64,000 nt of DNA from Treponema sp. UBA937 (GCA_002293455.1 DBDH01000114.1:45375-109374); one strand, 5' to 3'. Numbered from the stretch's first letter, positions 7,631 to 17,051 are shown. Notes: a model not told the origin generated them from the letters alone. Program-made: numbers and translations.

Positions 7631-10600
7631 TCGGCGGACAATCATCTGACATTAAAAAACTTGACCAAGATCAAATTGCTGTAAGGGACGCGGACACTAA
7701 TGTTGTTGTAACGGCCGGAGCCGGTTCGGGAAAAACAACGGTTCTCGCGGAACGTTATGTCAGACTTATTTGCGAGCGCGGCATTTCTGTTGATTCAATA
7801 TTAACGCTTACGTTTACCCGGAAGGCCGCCGCAGAAATGTACAGCAGGATTTATCAGCGCCTTGCGGAATCGAATCATAAGAACGCCGCGGAACAGCTGG
7901 AACGGTTTGATCAAGCGAGAATCTCTACGTTAGATTCATTTTGTACATTGATATGCAGAGGCGCGTCGTATCAATACGGCATTGCCGGTAATTTCAGAAT
8001 GGATGAAGCGGAACTTGCGAAGATTGCGGAAGACACAGCAATTGATATTATTATGAAATATCGTGATGAAAGCGTCATTCACAATTTAGTTTCTTCGAGA
8101 ACTTTTGATGATGCCGCCAAGAATATTTTCGCGGATATTGGAATAAACTTTATAAACATCGTTGACAATAATGATTTTGAAAAACTCGCGGATAAACAAA
8201 TCGTTTTTCTGGAATCGGAAATTAATGCTTTATGGAAATCCATTGAAGAACTCTGCAATGAAATTCTAACGATAGATGACCGGACAAATAACGCGACATT
8301 GGAAAAAGCAAAAGCCGCGGTAAAAAAGTTTCCGGAATTTCAAAAAGCAAATGATGACATTTTGAAAACACTCAACGACGCGGCAGGATTTTTAAGAAGC
8401 GGAAATTCTTTTTCGACTCCAAGATCAAATGTTACGAATGCGGCGCTTGTTGAATTGAGAGAACACACGGTGCCGTTGAAAACACAGGCGGAGAAACTGG
8501 AAAAAGTTTTGGAGACATATTCCTTTAAAGAAGATATTATCCGGATGGGAAAAATCTTTAATGAATACGCAAAACATTTCCAGGACGCAAAACGTAAAAA
8601 AGGCATTCTTTCTTTTACCGACACAGCAAAACTTGCGGTCGCGATTCTTCGTGATGATCACGCGCTCCGTAATTATTACAAGCGGCAATTCAAAGCAATC
8701 ATGATAGATGAGTTTCAGGATAACAACTTTTTGCAAAAAGAACTTCTCTATTTATTGGCGGAGCGTGAAGATGTATGCAGGCAGGGAATTCCCAACGCGG
8801 AAGATTTAGCGATAGATAAACTTTTTTTTGTAGGCGATGAAAAACAATCGATCTATCGTTTCAGAGGAGCCGATGTTTCGGTATTCCGCGGTTTGTCTGT
8901 AGAACTTGAAAAATCAGCCGGCTATGAATTACGAAAAAATCCTGTAAGCATGATGCTGCAAACAAATTACCGGTCTCATCCGGCATTGGTTCAGTTTTTC
9001 AATATATTCTTTTCGGAAGTTTTTGGTCACACCGAAAAATTGTACGAAGCGGAATACAAAACGATGATTGCGGGTCAATCTGAAAAAGCGGAAGACAAAC
9101 CGAGGATAGAAATCTATCTTCAAGAATTATCATCGTTCAGTAAAACTGATGAGAGCGATAATAATACGGAAGATGAAAAAGTTGACGCGGCTTCTTCTGA
9201 AGCGGTTCATGTCGCGGCAAGAATTATCAAAGGTGTTACAGCCGGAGAATTTTCTTTCAATGATGTGGCGGTTCTTTTCAGGTCAACCACTCATCAAAAT
9301 AGTTATGAACGATGCTTTCGGAACTGCGGCATTCCTTTCAGCGCGGCTGATCCGCGCGGTGTTTTTGCGGAAGCGGTAGTAAATGATTTTTACGCGATTC
9401 TCAGGCTTGCTTTGTTTCACCAGGATACAAACGCTTATGCCGCGGTTCTCCGTTCGCCGTTTGCGAGAATAGGTGACTCAACATTTGTCCGCATTATGCT
9501 GGAATCTCCGGAAGAACCTTTTCCGGAAAATCCTCCTCTGCATTGGTTCCAAAGCGACATTGACAAAGCCCGTTATATTCAAGGACAATCAATTTTTTAT
9601 CAGCTTAAAGAAAAAATTGATGTAGAAGAAATTTCCGAGGTTCTTGCTTTTTTATGGTATGAAACTCCCTATCGGACTGATCTTCTTAACAATCCTGATA
9701 CGCTGCCGCTCCTGGAACATTTCGATTATCTGTATAATTTTGCTCTTGATGCCGGCCGCCGGAAATTGAACATGGCTGCTTTTCTTGATGAACTTGCTCC
9801 GCTTATGGGAACCTACAGCAAAGTTGAAAACAACGGTTTAGAAACAGGAAAGAACGGCGTTACATTAATGACGGTTCATAAAAGCAAAGGACTGGAATTC
9901 AAAGTTGTTATAATTGCCGGCGCAGGTTCAGCAGGCAAAGCAAAAACCGGAGCATATTTTATTACCGAAGAGTTTGGCCCGGTTATCAACATGAAATCAA
10001 TGTATACAAATCGTGATAAGTCCGCGTTAAATTATATTTATGAAATCGGCAAAGAAGAAGACCGGCTCAAGTCCGAAGCGGAATTGAAAAGGCTTTTGTA
10101 TGTAGCGGCAACAAGAGCGGAAGAACGCTTGCTGATTTTTGGAAGCAGAAAAATCAGCAAAGAGTTAATGGAAGAACTTGATGATTTGGAAGACCGTGAA
10201 CGATTGAATGCACTTCTTCGTATTCCTCGTGAAAGCGGCAGCAGAAAATCCGAATGCAAAGATTCATTTATGGATTTATTATACATCGCGGTGAATCAAA
10301 TGAATCTGAAAAATATAATCCCGAACTGGAAAGCTGAAAGCATTCCGCTTCTTAGTATGAACGAAGAAAAAATTAGGATGTCTGAATTAAGATCTGTCGT
10401 AAAAAAGATGCATTCAAATGAGGTATCTCATCATAACATGATGCGGGATTTTTATAACTTGCCTTCAAAAAAATACACGGTCCCTGTAAAGCGTATCATT
10501 CATCCAAGTGCCTTGGAAGTTTTTCATTTTTCCGGCACATGGGAAAATCCACTTCCATCTTTTACCTGTGATCAATTTCTTGTAAATGAAAACCTTAAAA

Positions 10601-11160
10601 AAAGTTTCGGTACTCTCTGTCATTTTGTTATTGAAAAATTTTTCACAAATGAAAATCCGGAAAAAATTCCTGATGATGTGATGGATGTTTTCAGAAAAGA
10701 ACATCTTAAACCGGGGGAAATAAAAAGCATTGTATCAGCCGCGGTTGAACGGGGAAAAACATTTCTTGCTTCCGATCTTGGGAAAAAAGCCATCTCCGCA
10801 AACCGGCGTGAGACGGAGTATCCTTTTTATATTCCTTTTAACCGCGAAGGGCACAAACCTATCATGATTAAAGGCACAATCGATTTACTGTTTGAATCCG
10901 GTAACGAATGCATCATCATCGATTTTAAGACGGATCAATATATAAAACCGGAAATCCATCAAGTTCAGATGGATACTTACCGGTTTGCGTCCAAAGCGTT
11001 TTCCAGCCTTCCTGCAAAAACTATGCTGGTATATCTAAGATCAATGGAAGTTGTTTCAATCGCTCAGGTTCTGACAGAAGACAATCTTTTCGACGCGATG
11101 GAAGAAAGAATTAAAACTTGGGAAACAGAATATCACAGTATAGAAGGAATAAATGCATGA
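7627..11160 (+). CDS. addA: AddA helicase-nuclease subunit
   Basis: 1177 aa, UvrD-like SF1 motor plus C-terminal RecB-type nuclease. Motifs in order: Walker A AGAGSGKTT near residue 30-37, FTRKAAAEM, Walker B MIDEFQD, GDEKQSIYRFRGAD, TNYRSHPALV, MTVHKSKGLEFK, YVAATRAEERLL, and nuclease IIDFKTD with Asp1099 and Lys1101. The start at 7627 overlaps the addB stop by ATGA; an in-frame ATG at 7579 would lie inside addB and is less likely. It forms the AddAB complex that unwinds and degrades broken ends. Confidence 0.93.
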   Translation: MIGGQSSDIKKLDQDQIAVRDADTNVVVTAGAGSGKTTVLAERYVRLICERGISVDSILTLTFTRKAAAEMYSRIYQRLAESNHKNAAEQLERFDQARISTLDSFCTLICRGASYQYGIAGNFRMDEAELAKIAEDTAIDIIMKYRDESVIHNLVSSRTFDDAAKNIFADIGINFINIVDNNDFEKLADKQIVFLESEINALWKSIEELCNEILTIDDRTNNATLEKAKAAVKKFPEFQKANDDILKTLNDAAGFLRSGNSFSTPRSNVTNAALVELREHTVPLKTQAEKLEKVLETYSFKEDIIRMGKIFNEYAKHFQDAKRKKGILSFTDTAKLAVAILRDDHALRNYYKRQFKAIMIDEFQDNNFLQKELLYLLAEREDVCRQGIPNAEDLAIDKLFFVGDEKQSIYRFRGADVSVFRGLSVELEKSAGYELRKNPVSMMLQTNYRSHPALVQFFNIFFSEVFGHTEKLYEAEYKTMIAGQSEKAEDKPRIEIYLQELSSFSKTDESDNNTEDEKVDAASSEAVHVAARIIKGVTAGEFSFNDVAVLFRSTTHQNSYERCFRNCGIPFSAADPRGVFAEAVVNDFYAILRLALFHQDTNAYAAVLRSPFARIGDSTFVRIMLESPEEPFPENPPLHWFQSDIDKARYIQGQSIFYQLKEKIDVEEISEVLAFLWYETPYRTDLLNNPDTLPLLEHFDYLYNFALDAGRRKLNMAAFLDELAPLMGTYSKVENNGLETGKNGVTLMTVHKSKGLEFKVVIIAGAGSAGKAKTGAYFITEEFGPVINMKSMYTNRDKSALNYIYEIGKEEDRLKSEAELKRLLYVAATRAEERLLIFGSRKISKELMEELDDLEDRERLNALLRIPRESGSRKSECKDSFMDLLYIAVNQMNLKNIIPNWKAESIPLLSMNEEKIRMSELRSVVKKMHSNEVSHHNMMRDFYNLPSKKYTVPVKRIIHPSALEVFHFSGTWENPLPSFTCDQFLVNENLKKSFGTLCHFVIEKFFTNENPEKIPDDVMDVFRKEHLKPGEIKSIVSAAVERGKTFLASDLGKKAISANRRETEYPFYIPFNREGHKPIMIKGTIDLLFESGNECIIIDFKTDQYIKPEIHQVQMDTYRFASKAFSSLPAKTMLVYLRSMEVVSIAQVLTEDNLFDAMEERIKTWETEYHSIEGINA

Positions 11161-11993
11161 TGAATTGCGGATTAGTTCTTGAAGGCGGAGGATTGAGAGG
11201 ATATTACACCGCGGGTGTTTTGGATTCATTTCTTGACGCGGGAATTGAATTCCCATATATCATCGGTGTTTCCGCGGGTGTTGGGGTAGGATGTTCATAT
11301 GTGTCAAAGCAGAAAGGGCGCAACTGGAAGATACTTACTCAATACCGGCCGGATCCCCGTTATCTTTCTTTCCTCAGTTATGTCAAAACTGGAAATTATT
11401 TTGGTCTCGATTTTATCTACGAAGATATTCCGCGCAGACTCATTCCTTTTGATTTTGAAACTTTTAATCAATCTGAAAGCCGTTTTATTTCGGTCTGTAC
11501 GGACTGTGAAACCGGCAAAGCAATGTATTACGATAAAGATGAAGATATTCTTACCGTGATGAAGGCGAGTTCCGCCATCCCGTTTATTTCAAAAATGATT
11601 TTATACAAAGATAAAAAACTTCTTGACGGCGCGATTGTTGACGCTGTTCCTTTGGCAAAAGCGTTGTCAGATGGCTACAAAAAAAATGTTGTCATCCTTA
11701 CTAAACCGGCAGGTTTCCGTAAGAAGGAAGAAATCCAGCCGCCTGTTACGTTTTTTTATCGAAAGTATCCGAAGCTCATTGAAGCGCTTAAGAACCGAGT
11801 CGCATTGTACAACAACGCAATGGATTTTGTTGAAAGCGAAGAGAGAGCCGGCAATGTTTTTATCATCAGGCCTTCAAAAAATCTTGGCGTTACCCGGATG
11901 GAAAAGAGCATGGATACATTAAAAGCCTCTTATCGGCTTGGCATAGACGATGGAAAAGCTGCGGCAGAAAAAATACGTTTGCTTTTTACTTAA
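11157..11993 (+). CDS. Patatin-like phospholipase
   Basis: 278 aa. The oxyanion loop GGGLRG, the nucleophile elbow GVSAG and the DGA motif (LLDGAIVDAVP) give the Ser-Asp dyad of patatin-fold lipases (RssA/YjjU-like). The ATG overlaps the addA stop (ATGA), so it is translationally coupled to addBA. The link to DNA repair may only be operonic. No signal peptide, so likely cytoplasmic and acting on membrane lipids or lysophospholipids. Confidence 0.88.
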   Translation: MMNCGLVLEGGGLRGYYTAGVLDSFLDAGIEFPYIIGVSAGVGVGCSYVSKQKGRNWKILTQYRPDPRYLSFLSYVKTGNYFGLDFIYEDIPRRLIPFDFETFNQSESRFISVCTDCETGKAMYYDKDEDILTVMKASSAIPFISKMILYKDKKLLDGAIVDAVPLAKALSDGYKKNVVILTKPAGFRKKEEIQPPVTFFYRKYPKLIEALKNRVALYNNAMDFVESEERAGNVFIIRPSKNLGVTRMEKSMDTLKASYRLGIDDGKAAAEKIRLLFT

Positions 11994-12023
11994 TTCTCCG
12001 CAGCCCGCTTCGTGGTTTGAAAA

Positions 12024-12557
12024 TTATCCCTTAAATTCTTTCTGCCAGCCGTTTTCAAAAACAATGTCGTGTAAATTTAACCGTGATTTTTCAACGGCAG
12101 GTTTTTTCTGTTCCGAAGGATAACCAAGTGCCAAAAGCGCGGCTACCGGATATCCTTCAGGAATATCCAGCGCTTCCCTGACAACCTTTGGATCAAAAGA
12201 TCCTACCCAGCAGGTTCCGAGTCCCATCGCGGTTGCCGCCAAAGTTAAATGATCTATGGCAATCGCCACATCCACCGTGTAGGCCAATTCCCCGCTCATC
12301 ATAATCCTGCGATCCGTTTCCGCACAGGCGGCAATAATGACCGGACATTCTTTTAAAAATGGCTGCCCGCCGGCTTGTGCGACCTTTTCCCTCAATTCAG
12401 GATCGGTGATGATGACAAACCGCCATTCCTGGGCGTTTCTTGCGGAAGGCGCCAAACGGACGGCTGAAAAAATCGAAGCAAGTTTTTCTGGCTCGACCTT
12501 TTTGTCCAAATAAGACCGGACGCTGTACCGGTTTGCGATGGTATCAAATATATTCAT
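12024..12557 (-). CDS. Nitroreductase-family FMN oxidoreductase
   Basis: 177 aa. The N-terminus IANRYSVRSYLDKKV, then APSARNAQEWRF and GLGTCWVGSF, are typical of the FMN-dependent nitroreductase family; substrate unknown. The frame stays open upstream to 12674, but the ATG at 12557 begins at the usual family position. A well-spaced promoter places transcription start almost exactly at this ATG, and there is no ribosome binding site, which favours a leaderless mRNA separate from the operon upstream. It overlaps nothing; the convergent patatin gene ends 30 bases away. Confidence 0.87.
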   Translation of the reverse strand: MNIFDTIANRYSVRSYLDKKVEPEKLASIFSAVRLAPSARNAQEWRFVIITDPELREKVAQAGGQPFLKECPVIIAACAETDRRIMMSGELAYTVDVAIAIDHLTLAATAMGLGTCWVGSFDPKVVREALDIPEGYPVAALLALGYPSEQKKPAVEKSRLNLHDIVFENGWQKEFKG

Positions 12558-12563
12558 AAGATA

Positions 12564-12592
12564 ATGATAAAATCTAAATCTCATATCCGCAA
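12564..12592 (-). promoter_or_regulatory. Promoter of nitroreductase gene
   Basis: TTGCGG (12587-12592), a 17-base spacer, then TATCAT (12564-12569). The ATG follows after only 6 bases. Confidence 0.6.
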
Positions 12593-12642
12593 GGGGTGAC
12601 GCGACAATGTCTGATAAATGCCCGAGTTTCCGAAGAAGTCTC

Positions 12643-13365
12643 TTATCTCGGACGAAGCGATAAAGCCTTTTCAAGAACAGCCATATCCGCGTCTTTGTTA
12701 TCGGGGCACAGTTCTTCCTTCGTTACATTGAGTTCAAAGGGACGGCGGGCAGCGTGTTCGGGGTAGTGAGCATCGGATGACGTGATAAGGGGATAGTTCA
12801 GCGTATCAAGACTGCTGGGAATCCGGATCACTTCAAGGGCGGCCCAGGGGCCGGGCACAACAACTCCAAGCTGGCTCGTCATGGAGAAAGCGGAGCGGTC
12901 AACATGAGCGGGAATCACGATGCCGCCGCGCTGTTTTACGATGGGGCCTATTTCATCCAGGCTGATATCAAGAGCGCTGACCAAATAATATTCCACTTCA
13001 CCTTCGATATTATCATCCTCATCAACATACACCTGGTCTCCGGTCCGGATAGGATCATTTGGAAAAGGCGGAAGATGTTCGTAAACGTAATCACTAAACG
13101 AAAGAGCTGTATCAAGATTTCCAAAAAGGCAGAGAACGTGGATTTCTTCCGAGGTTGCGGCTTCCATCCCAAAGATGGGAATAATGTTATATTGATGGCA
13201 CACTTTGGCAAAGGCGGGACAATTAAGCGATGAATTATGATCCGTGAGCGCGAGAACTTCCACGCCCTTGCGGGACGCTAACTCCACAAGCGTCCGCGGA
13301 GACATATCCAAAGAGCCGCACGGCGAAAGACAAGAATGATTGTGAAAGTCCGCAAGCAGAGCCAT
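12643..13365 (-). CDS. PHP-domain metal-dependent phosphoesterase
   Basis: 240 aa. Metal-binding PHP motifs in order: DFHNHS, ALTDHN, GMEAATSEEIHV, IPAHVDRS and SSDAHYPEH. Members hydrolyse phosphoesters; the substrate here is unknown. Starts on the last base of the upstream DRTGG gene (TAATG-type overlap) and is the last gene of a six-gene coupled operon. The pairing of DRTGG and PHP proteins with an anti-sigma-type ATPase is a recurring neighbourhood in anaerobes, often near iron hydrogenases. Confidence 0.88.
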   Translation of the reverse strand: MALLADFHNHSCLSPCGSLDMSPRTLVELASRKGVEVLALTDHNSSLNCPAFAKVCHQYNIIPIFGMEAATSEEIHVLCLFGNLDTALSFSDYVYEHLPPFPNDPIRTGDQVYVDEDDNIEGEVEYYLVSALDISLDEIGPIVKQRGGIVIPAHVDRSAFSMTSQLGVVVPGPWAALEVIRIPSSLDTLNYPLITSSDAHYPEHAARRPFELNVTKEELCPDNKDADMAVLEKALSLRPR

Positions 13366-13706
13366 TATTCCTGCGATGCTCCGATCATCGCATAGAGTTT
13401 TCCCGAAACTGTGTACTGGTTTTCGCCGGTCCGCAAAACAGCAATTCCTTCGTCTCTGGCGGTTTCAATCATGTCATCAGGAATAGGACGATTATTGCAT
13501 ATAATAATCACCGATACATCCACGAGCGTCGCTACGGCAACCGTGTTCTTATGAGCCTGAATGGTGATAAGGGCTCCGCCGTCTTTCGCATGGGCCATCA
13601 CATCGGAAAGAAGATCCGAAGTATATGCGCCCTTAAGCGGCGTATCTTCAAATACGTCCTGGATAATTTCTGCCCGGAGTTTCTCCGCCGCTTCACGAAT
13701 CGTCAT
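13365..13706 (-). CDS. DRTGG-domain protein (second copy)
   Basis: 113 aa, a small alpha/beta protein resembling stand-alone DRTGG domains. Shared with the paralogue at 15494-15850: (A/T)SDLxSDV near the middle-left, a hydrophobic core strand (VSVIIICNN here), and a C-terminal VLxT segment. DRTGG domains accompany CBS domains and are thought to bind ligands; no enzymatic motif is visible. One-base overlaps with both neighbours show tight translational coupling. Confidence 0.72.
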   Translation of the reverse strand: MTIREAAEKLRAEIIQDVFEDTPLKGAYTSDLLSDVMAHAKDGGALITIQAHKNTVAVATLVDVSVIIICNNRPIPDDMIETARDEGIAVLRTGENQYTVSGKLYAMIGASQE

Positions 13707-14647
13707 TATGCTTCCTCGCTCCCGTCTAAATTGAAAGTTGATATTACCGTAGTTCCCTTGGGTGAAGACTCAATGTGAAATTCATCGGAAACACGTTTTG
13801 TGTTGGCAAGTCCCATCCCGGCGCCGAACCCCAGGGAACGGATCCACTCGTTTGCCGTGGACCATCCTTCCTGCAAAGCAAGATCGATGTTTTCAATGCC
13901 TGGTCCGTTGTCCTTTGCGGTAATCACAACTTTATCGGTCTGGATGGAACAGGTGATGGTTCCGCCCAAAGAATGAACAACCTGATTTATTTCCAGTTCA
14001 TAGCTCGCAATAGCAATCCGCCGAATCACCTTGGGATTGATATTCAGTTTCTTCAATGCTTTCTTTATTTCGGTAGAAGCGTGTCCCGCAAGTTCAAAAT
14101 CAAAACGGAGGGTAGTAAATTGCAGTTCCGATTCACGGTTGGGAGTATCGGCATTTTTCTCGTGAAGCTTTTCGAGCCTGAGTACTTCCCGGTTCATTTC
14201 CACAAGGAGAGCTTTTATCACATCTTTTGATGACAATATTCCAACCATTTCACGGTTTTTGTTCAGAACCGGAAAGCGGCCGTAGCGATATTTATTGAGA
14301 TAAGAAATCGCAAAAGAGAGCGGCATATCGTCTTCCAAAACGATTACATTTCTTGTCATCCGCTTTTCCGCCGGGTCATCAATATAGCCGTAGTCAAGAG
14401 CGGTGAGAATATCATCCATGGACACAATTCCCAGAAGCCGCCGGTTTTCTACAATGGGAAGACCGGTAATATAATTTTCCCTCATAAGGGCTTGAATGTA
14501 CCGGAGCGTATCCGTTTTCTTTGCGGTGACGACCTCGGTACTCATGACGCTTTTTATTTTAAGCTGATAAATAAGTTCCAGAATTACTGACGGCGAATCA
14601 ACCGTGCTGATGGGAATATCTTCATTGACAGAAGCATTATCACTCAT
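13706..14647 (-). CDS. CBS-pair protein with C-terminal anti-sigma-type ATPase domain
   Basis: 313 aa. Residues about 30-150 hold two CBS repeats (SVMSTEVVTAKKTDTL; RMTRNVIVLEDDMPL), a Bateman module that usually binds adenosine nucleotides. Residues about 180-310 form a GHKL/HATPase domain of the RsbW/SpoIIAB type: ELEIN (N box), DNGPGI (G1), and GFGAGMGLANTKR (G2). There is no dimerisation/phosphoacceptor region, so it is not an ordinary sensor kinase. I infer that nucleotide status gates the ATPase. Start overlaps the HAD gene by 8 bases; the stop overlaps the next start by one base. Confidence 0.83.
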   Translation of the reverse strand: MSDNASVNEDIPISTVDSPSVILELIYQLKIKSVMSTEVVTAKKTDTLRYIQALMRENYITGLPIVENRRLLGIVSMDDILTALDYGYIDDPAEKRMTRNVIVLEDDMPLSFAISYLNKYRYGRFPVLNKNREMVGILSSKDVIKALLVEMNREVLRLEKLHEKNADTPNRESELQFTTLRFDFELAGHASTEIKKALKKLNINPKVIRRIAIASYELEINQVVHSLGGTITCSIQTDKVVITAKDNGPGIENIDLALQEGWSTANEWIRSLGFGAGMGLANTKRVSDEFHIESSPKGTTVISTFNLDGSEEA

Positions 14648-15497
14648 GGGTTAACCCTTTTTTCCTTTGTTCCAAAATTCCGTCTTTATCAAGAAGATAT
14701 TCTTCAATGAAGCCCGCGACACCATCATCATCATTATTTTTGCGGGTAACCAAATCGGCGATAGCCTTGATTGACGCGTTACCATTTTGCATACAGACGC
14801 CGACGCCTGCCCAACGGATCATGGCCTCATCATTCATGGAATCGCCGATAGCAATTACCGATTCGCGAGGAACATGTGTTATCTCGGCAATTTTCACCAA
14901 AGCCGATCCTTTATGACAGTCCTCCGGAAGTATTTCCAAAAAATACGGCTTACTCGTAAAGATAGTTGCTTTATCGCCAAGATAATTTTTCAGAATTTCT
15001 TCCATTGGTTTAAGAAGGAGAGGGTCGCCGGGAATCAAAAGTTTTAAAGGACCAGACTGTACCATGTTTTTAAAATCACTGGCTACAACCTGGCGGAGGC
15101 CTGTCAGCTTTATATCGGCATCGGCAAATTCATTTCTTCGGGAAACATAAATGGTATCGCCTTCGTAGATTTGAACGCACATGTCTTCCGCGTCGGCAAG
15201 ATTATACACCATGAGCGCGGTTTCTGGATTAAGGATAGATTGATGAACAATGTTTCCGGTATTGCTTTCTTTGATAAGCGCGCCGTTGCTGGAAACAACA
15301 TATCCCCTTTTTTTATGGAAGCCCAGAAAGCGGACAAATTTTTCCATGGCTAAATCAAGTCTTCCCGATGCCAAAACAATTAAGTAACCCGCCGCTTCGG
15401 CCTTTTTTATCGCAGCCTTAGTCCGCAGTGAAATGGTTAAATCGGTCCTTAGCAAAGTATCATCTAAATCAAGAGCCAGGATTCCCCGGTAATTCAT
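14640..15497 (-). CDS. Cof-type HAD phosphatase
   Basis: 285 aa. HAD motif I LALDLDDTLL (Asp10, Asp12), motif II in LASGR, and motif IV GDSMNDEAMI, with a C2-type cap, as in Cof/YidA sugar phosphatases. Start chosen at 15497 because of the ribosome binding site (aaaggagc) and the ATGA overlap with the upstream DRTGG gene; the open frame extends further but without support. Substrate unknown. Confidence 0.87.
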   Translation of the reverse strand: MNYRGILALDLDDTLLRTDLTISLRTKAAIKKAEAAGYLIVLASGRLDLAMEKFVRFLGFHKKRGYVVSSNGALIKESNTGNIVHQSILNPETALMVYNLADAEDMCVQIYEGDTIYVSRRNEFADADIKLTGLRQVVASDFKNMVQSGPLKLLIPGDPLLLKPMEEILKNYLGDKATIFTSKPYFLEILPEDCHKGSALVKIAEITHVPRESVIAIGDSMNDEAMIRWAGVGVCMQNGNASIKAIADLVTRKNNDDDGVAGFIEEYLLDKDGILEQRKKGLTHE

Positions 15498-15850
15498 ACA
15501 CGCTCCTTTTGAAAAATCCGCAGCATAGTTCCCAATGACACACAAGCTTCAAACATGGAAAGCGGCGTAGACAAAACCGTAATGTCTTCATCTTCCGCAA
15601 GTTCTTTCATGGCAGACTGGGGAAGCTTGTCATTCACCAGGAGTACGCACCGCATCCCGACAATATCAGCGGTACGGATAACCTGCTCCGACGCAAGGCT
15701 CGTTACCAGAAAGCCGTTCTCAAAATCCGTTACAAGAACATCACTCATAAGATCGCTTGCAACAACATTTTCAATGTTGATCTGCAAAAAATCCGATGAT
15801 TTATGCACGATATGAGCCGGTAAATTCTCTACGATTTCACCTAATGTCAT
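15494..15850 (-). CDS. DRTGG-domain protein (first copy)
   Basis: 118 aa. Same fold class as the protein at 13365-13706, with VASDLMSDVLVT, a hydrophobic strand GMRCVLLVN, and ITVLST. No catalytic residues recognised. The start overlaps the gamma-carbonic anhydrase stop (ATGA) and its stop overlaps the HAD start, so the three are translated together. Having two divergent DRTGG proteins in one operon suggests a heteromeric or sequential sensor role, which is inference. Confidence 0.7.
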   Translation of the reverse strand: MTLGEIVENLPAHIVHKSSDFLQINIENVVASDLMSDVLVTDFENGFLVTSLASEQVIRTADIVGMRCVLLVNDKLPQSAMKELAEDEDITVLSTPLSMFEACVSLGTMLRIFQKERV

Positions 15851-16377
15851 AGTTGCTCCGCAGCTTCTTTATATTCTGTCCGGGCTTGTATACCCAATTG
15901 TACATAGCCTTTACTGTTCTCCAGTATACCATGAATTTCTTCGGGACTCAATGTCCTTACCGCTTTTGCCGGCATTCCCATAATGAGCGATGACGGAGGA
16001 AATTCCTTGTTTTGAGGAATCACGCTTCCGGCGGCAACAATAGAATTTTCCCCAATTCGGGCTTTTCCCAATATGACGGCTCCCATTCCGATCAAGCAAT
16101 TATCTTCTATCGTGCATGAATGAAGTATCGCCCCATGACCAACGGTAACATTTTTACCAATCACCGTAGGAACATCGAGGTCTCCGTGAATAACGGCTCC
16201 ATCCTGAATATTAGCTCCGTCTCCTACATGAATGGGCGCAATATCACCGCGCAGCACAGCGGAAAACCAAACCGTCGCGTCTTTTCCAAGAATCACATCT
16301 CCGGAAACTTCTGCATTCCAGGCGATAAAAGCCGCGTTCTTTGTATCCGGAACACGGCCTCCGATTGCGTGAATCAT
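15847..16377 (-). CDS. Gamma-carbonic-anhydrase-like hexapeptide protein
   Basis: 176 aa from the ATG at 16377, which has a strong ribosome binding site (agaaggag). The left-handed beta-helix hexapeptide repeats run through the middle. Zinc-ligand histidines sit in VIHGD and GHGAILHSC, as in the YrdA/CaiE/PaaY group. It may hydrate CO2 or serve as a metal-dependent accessory; many relatives have no proven activity. First gene of the six-gene coupled operon. Confidence 0.87.
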   Translation of the reverse strand: MIHAIGGRVPDTKNAAFIAWNAEVSGDVILGKDATVWFSAVLRGDIAPIHVGDGANIQDGAVIHGDLDVPTVIGKNVTVGHGAILHSCTIEDNCLIGMGAVILGKARIGENSIVAAGSVIPQNKEFPPSSLIMGMPAKAVRTLSPEEIHGILENSKGYVQLGIQARTEYKEAAEQL

Positions 16378-16418
16378 CTTTTTCTCCTTCTGCTCAATCC
16401 TGCTTGCATTGGAATACA

Positions 16419-16634
16419 ATGATTATTTTCCGCCTCATTGTCAATTGGTTACACTGGGAATACCGCGGCAGCAATATTCACAAACAAGAGCTTAAAACAT
16501 TTCCTTCTTACGTGAATTCTATTGATTTTAAACGATTTGTCAAAAACAGGAAACGTAAAAACCTGAAGGATTTAAAAGGCAAAATCCAGTTCCGCTCTGA
16601 TTATGATTATAAATCGATGAGAGAGAACTCGTGA
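16419..16634 (+). pseudogene. Remnant of a VapB-type antitoxin
   Basis: Only the C-terminal part (KRKNLKDLKGKIQFRSDYDY...) resembles VapB antitoxins, where it wraps the toxin. The expected N-terminal DNA-binding part is not recognisable in any frame; the codons before it read like intergenic sequence and overlap a possible promoter (TTGACA on the minus strand at 16439-16444) for the carbonic-anhydrase operon. The stop overlaps the toxin start (GTGA), as in intact vapBC pairs. It may still make a short toxin-binding peptide. Confidence 0.5.
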
Positions 16635-17032
16635 TTCTCGCGGATACTTCGATCATCATTGGATATTTAAAAGGAGCAAGCGGCCTCCCCTATAAAAAAT
16701 TCGATGACATTCTCGAAAACAACATTCCCTTCGGCATAAGCAATGTTATGTATCAGGAAGTGCTCCAGGGCGCAAAAACCGAAAAAGAATTTAATCAGCT
16801 AAAAGAATATTTACAAACAATCACGTTTTACGACGTCCGGGAGGGGATGCGTTCCTACGAAGAAGCTGCTTTGAAGTATGTTAAATGCCGGAAAGCGGGG
16901 ATAACGATCCGAAGCAGCATCGATTTAATTATTGTTCAAACAGCAATCGAGAACAATCTCTATCTCTTACACAACGATAACGACTTTATCAATATATCAA
17001 AAGTGATTAAAGAATTGAAACTGTACAAGTAA
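16631..17032 (+). CDS. vapC: VapC-like PIN-domain toxin ribonuclease
   Basis: 133 aa, GTG start overlapping the antitoxin stop. PIN acidic residues are visible in ADTSIIIGYL (first Asp), the central Glu of YQEVLQG, SIDLIIVQTA and NDNDF. Such toxins cleave RNA, often tRNA. With the antitoxin damaged, the toxin should be toxic if active; it may be weakly expressed or inactive. The frame is intact with all four acidic positions present. Confidence 0.85.
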   Translation: MILADTSIIIGYLKGASGLPYKKFDDILENNIPFGISNVMYQEVLQGAKTEKEFNQLKEYLQTITFYDVREGMRSYEEAALKYVKCRKAGITIRSSIDLIIVQTAIENNLYLLHNDNDFINISKVIKELKLYK

Positions 17033-17051
17033 ACAAAATTCTTTCCTTCCC

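Noticed and set aside
16341..16418. N-terminal extension of the VapB remnant
   Set aside because: It overlaps the carbonic-anhydrase gene in antisense and has no family similarity.
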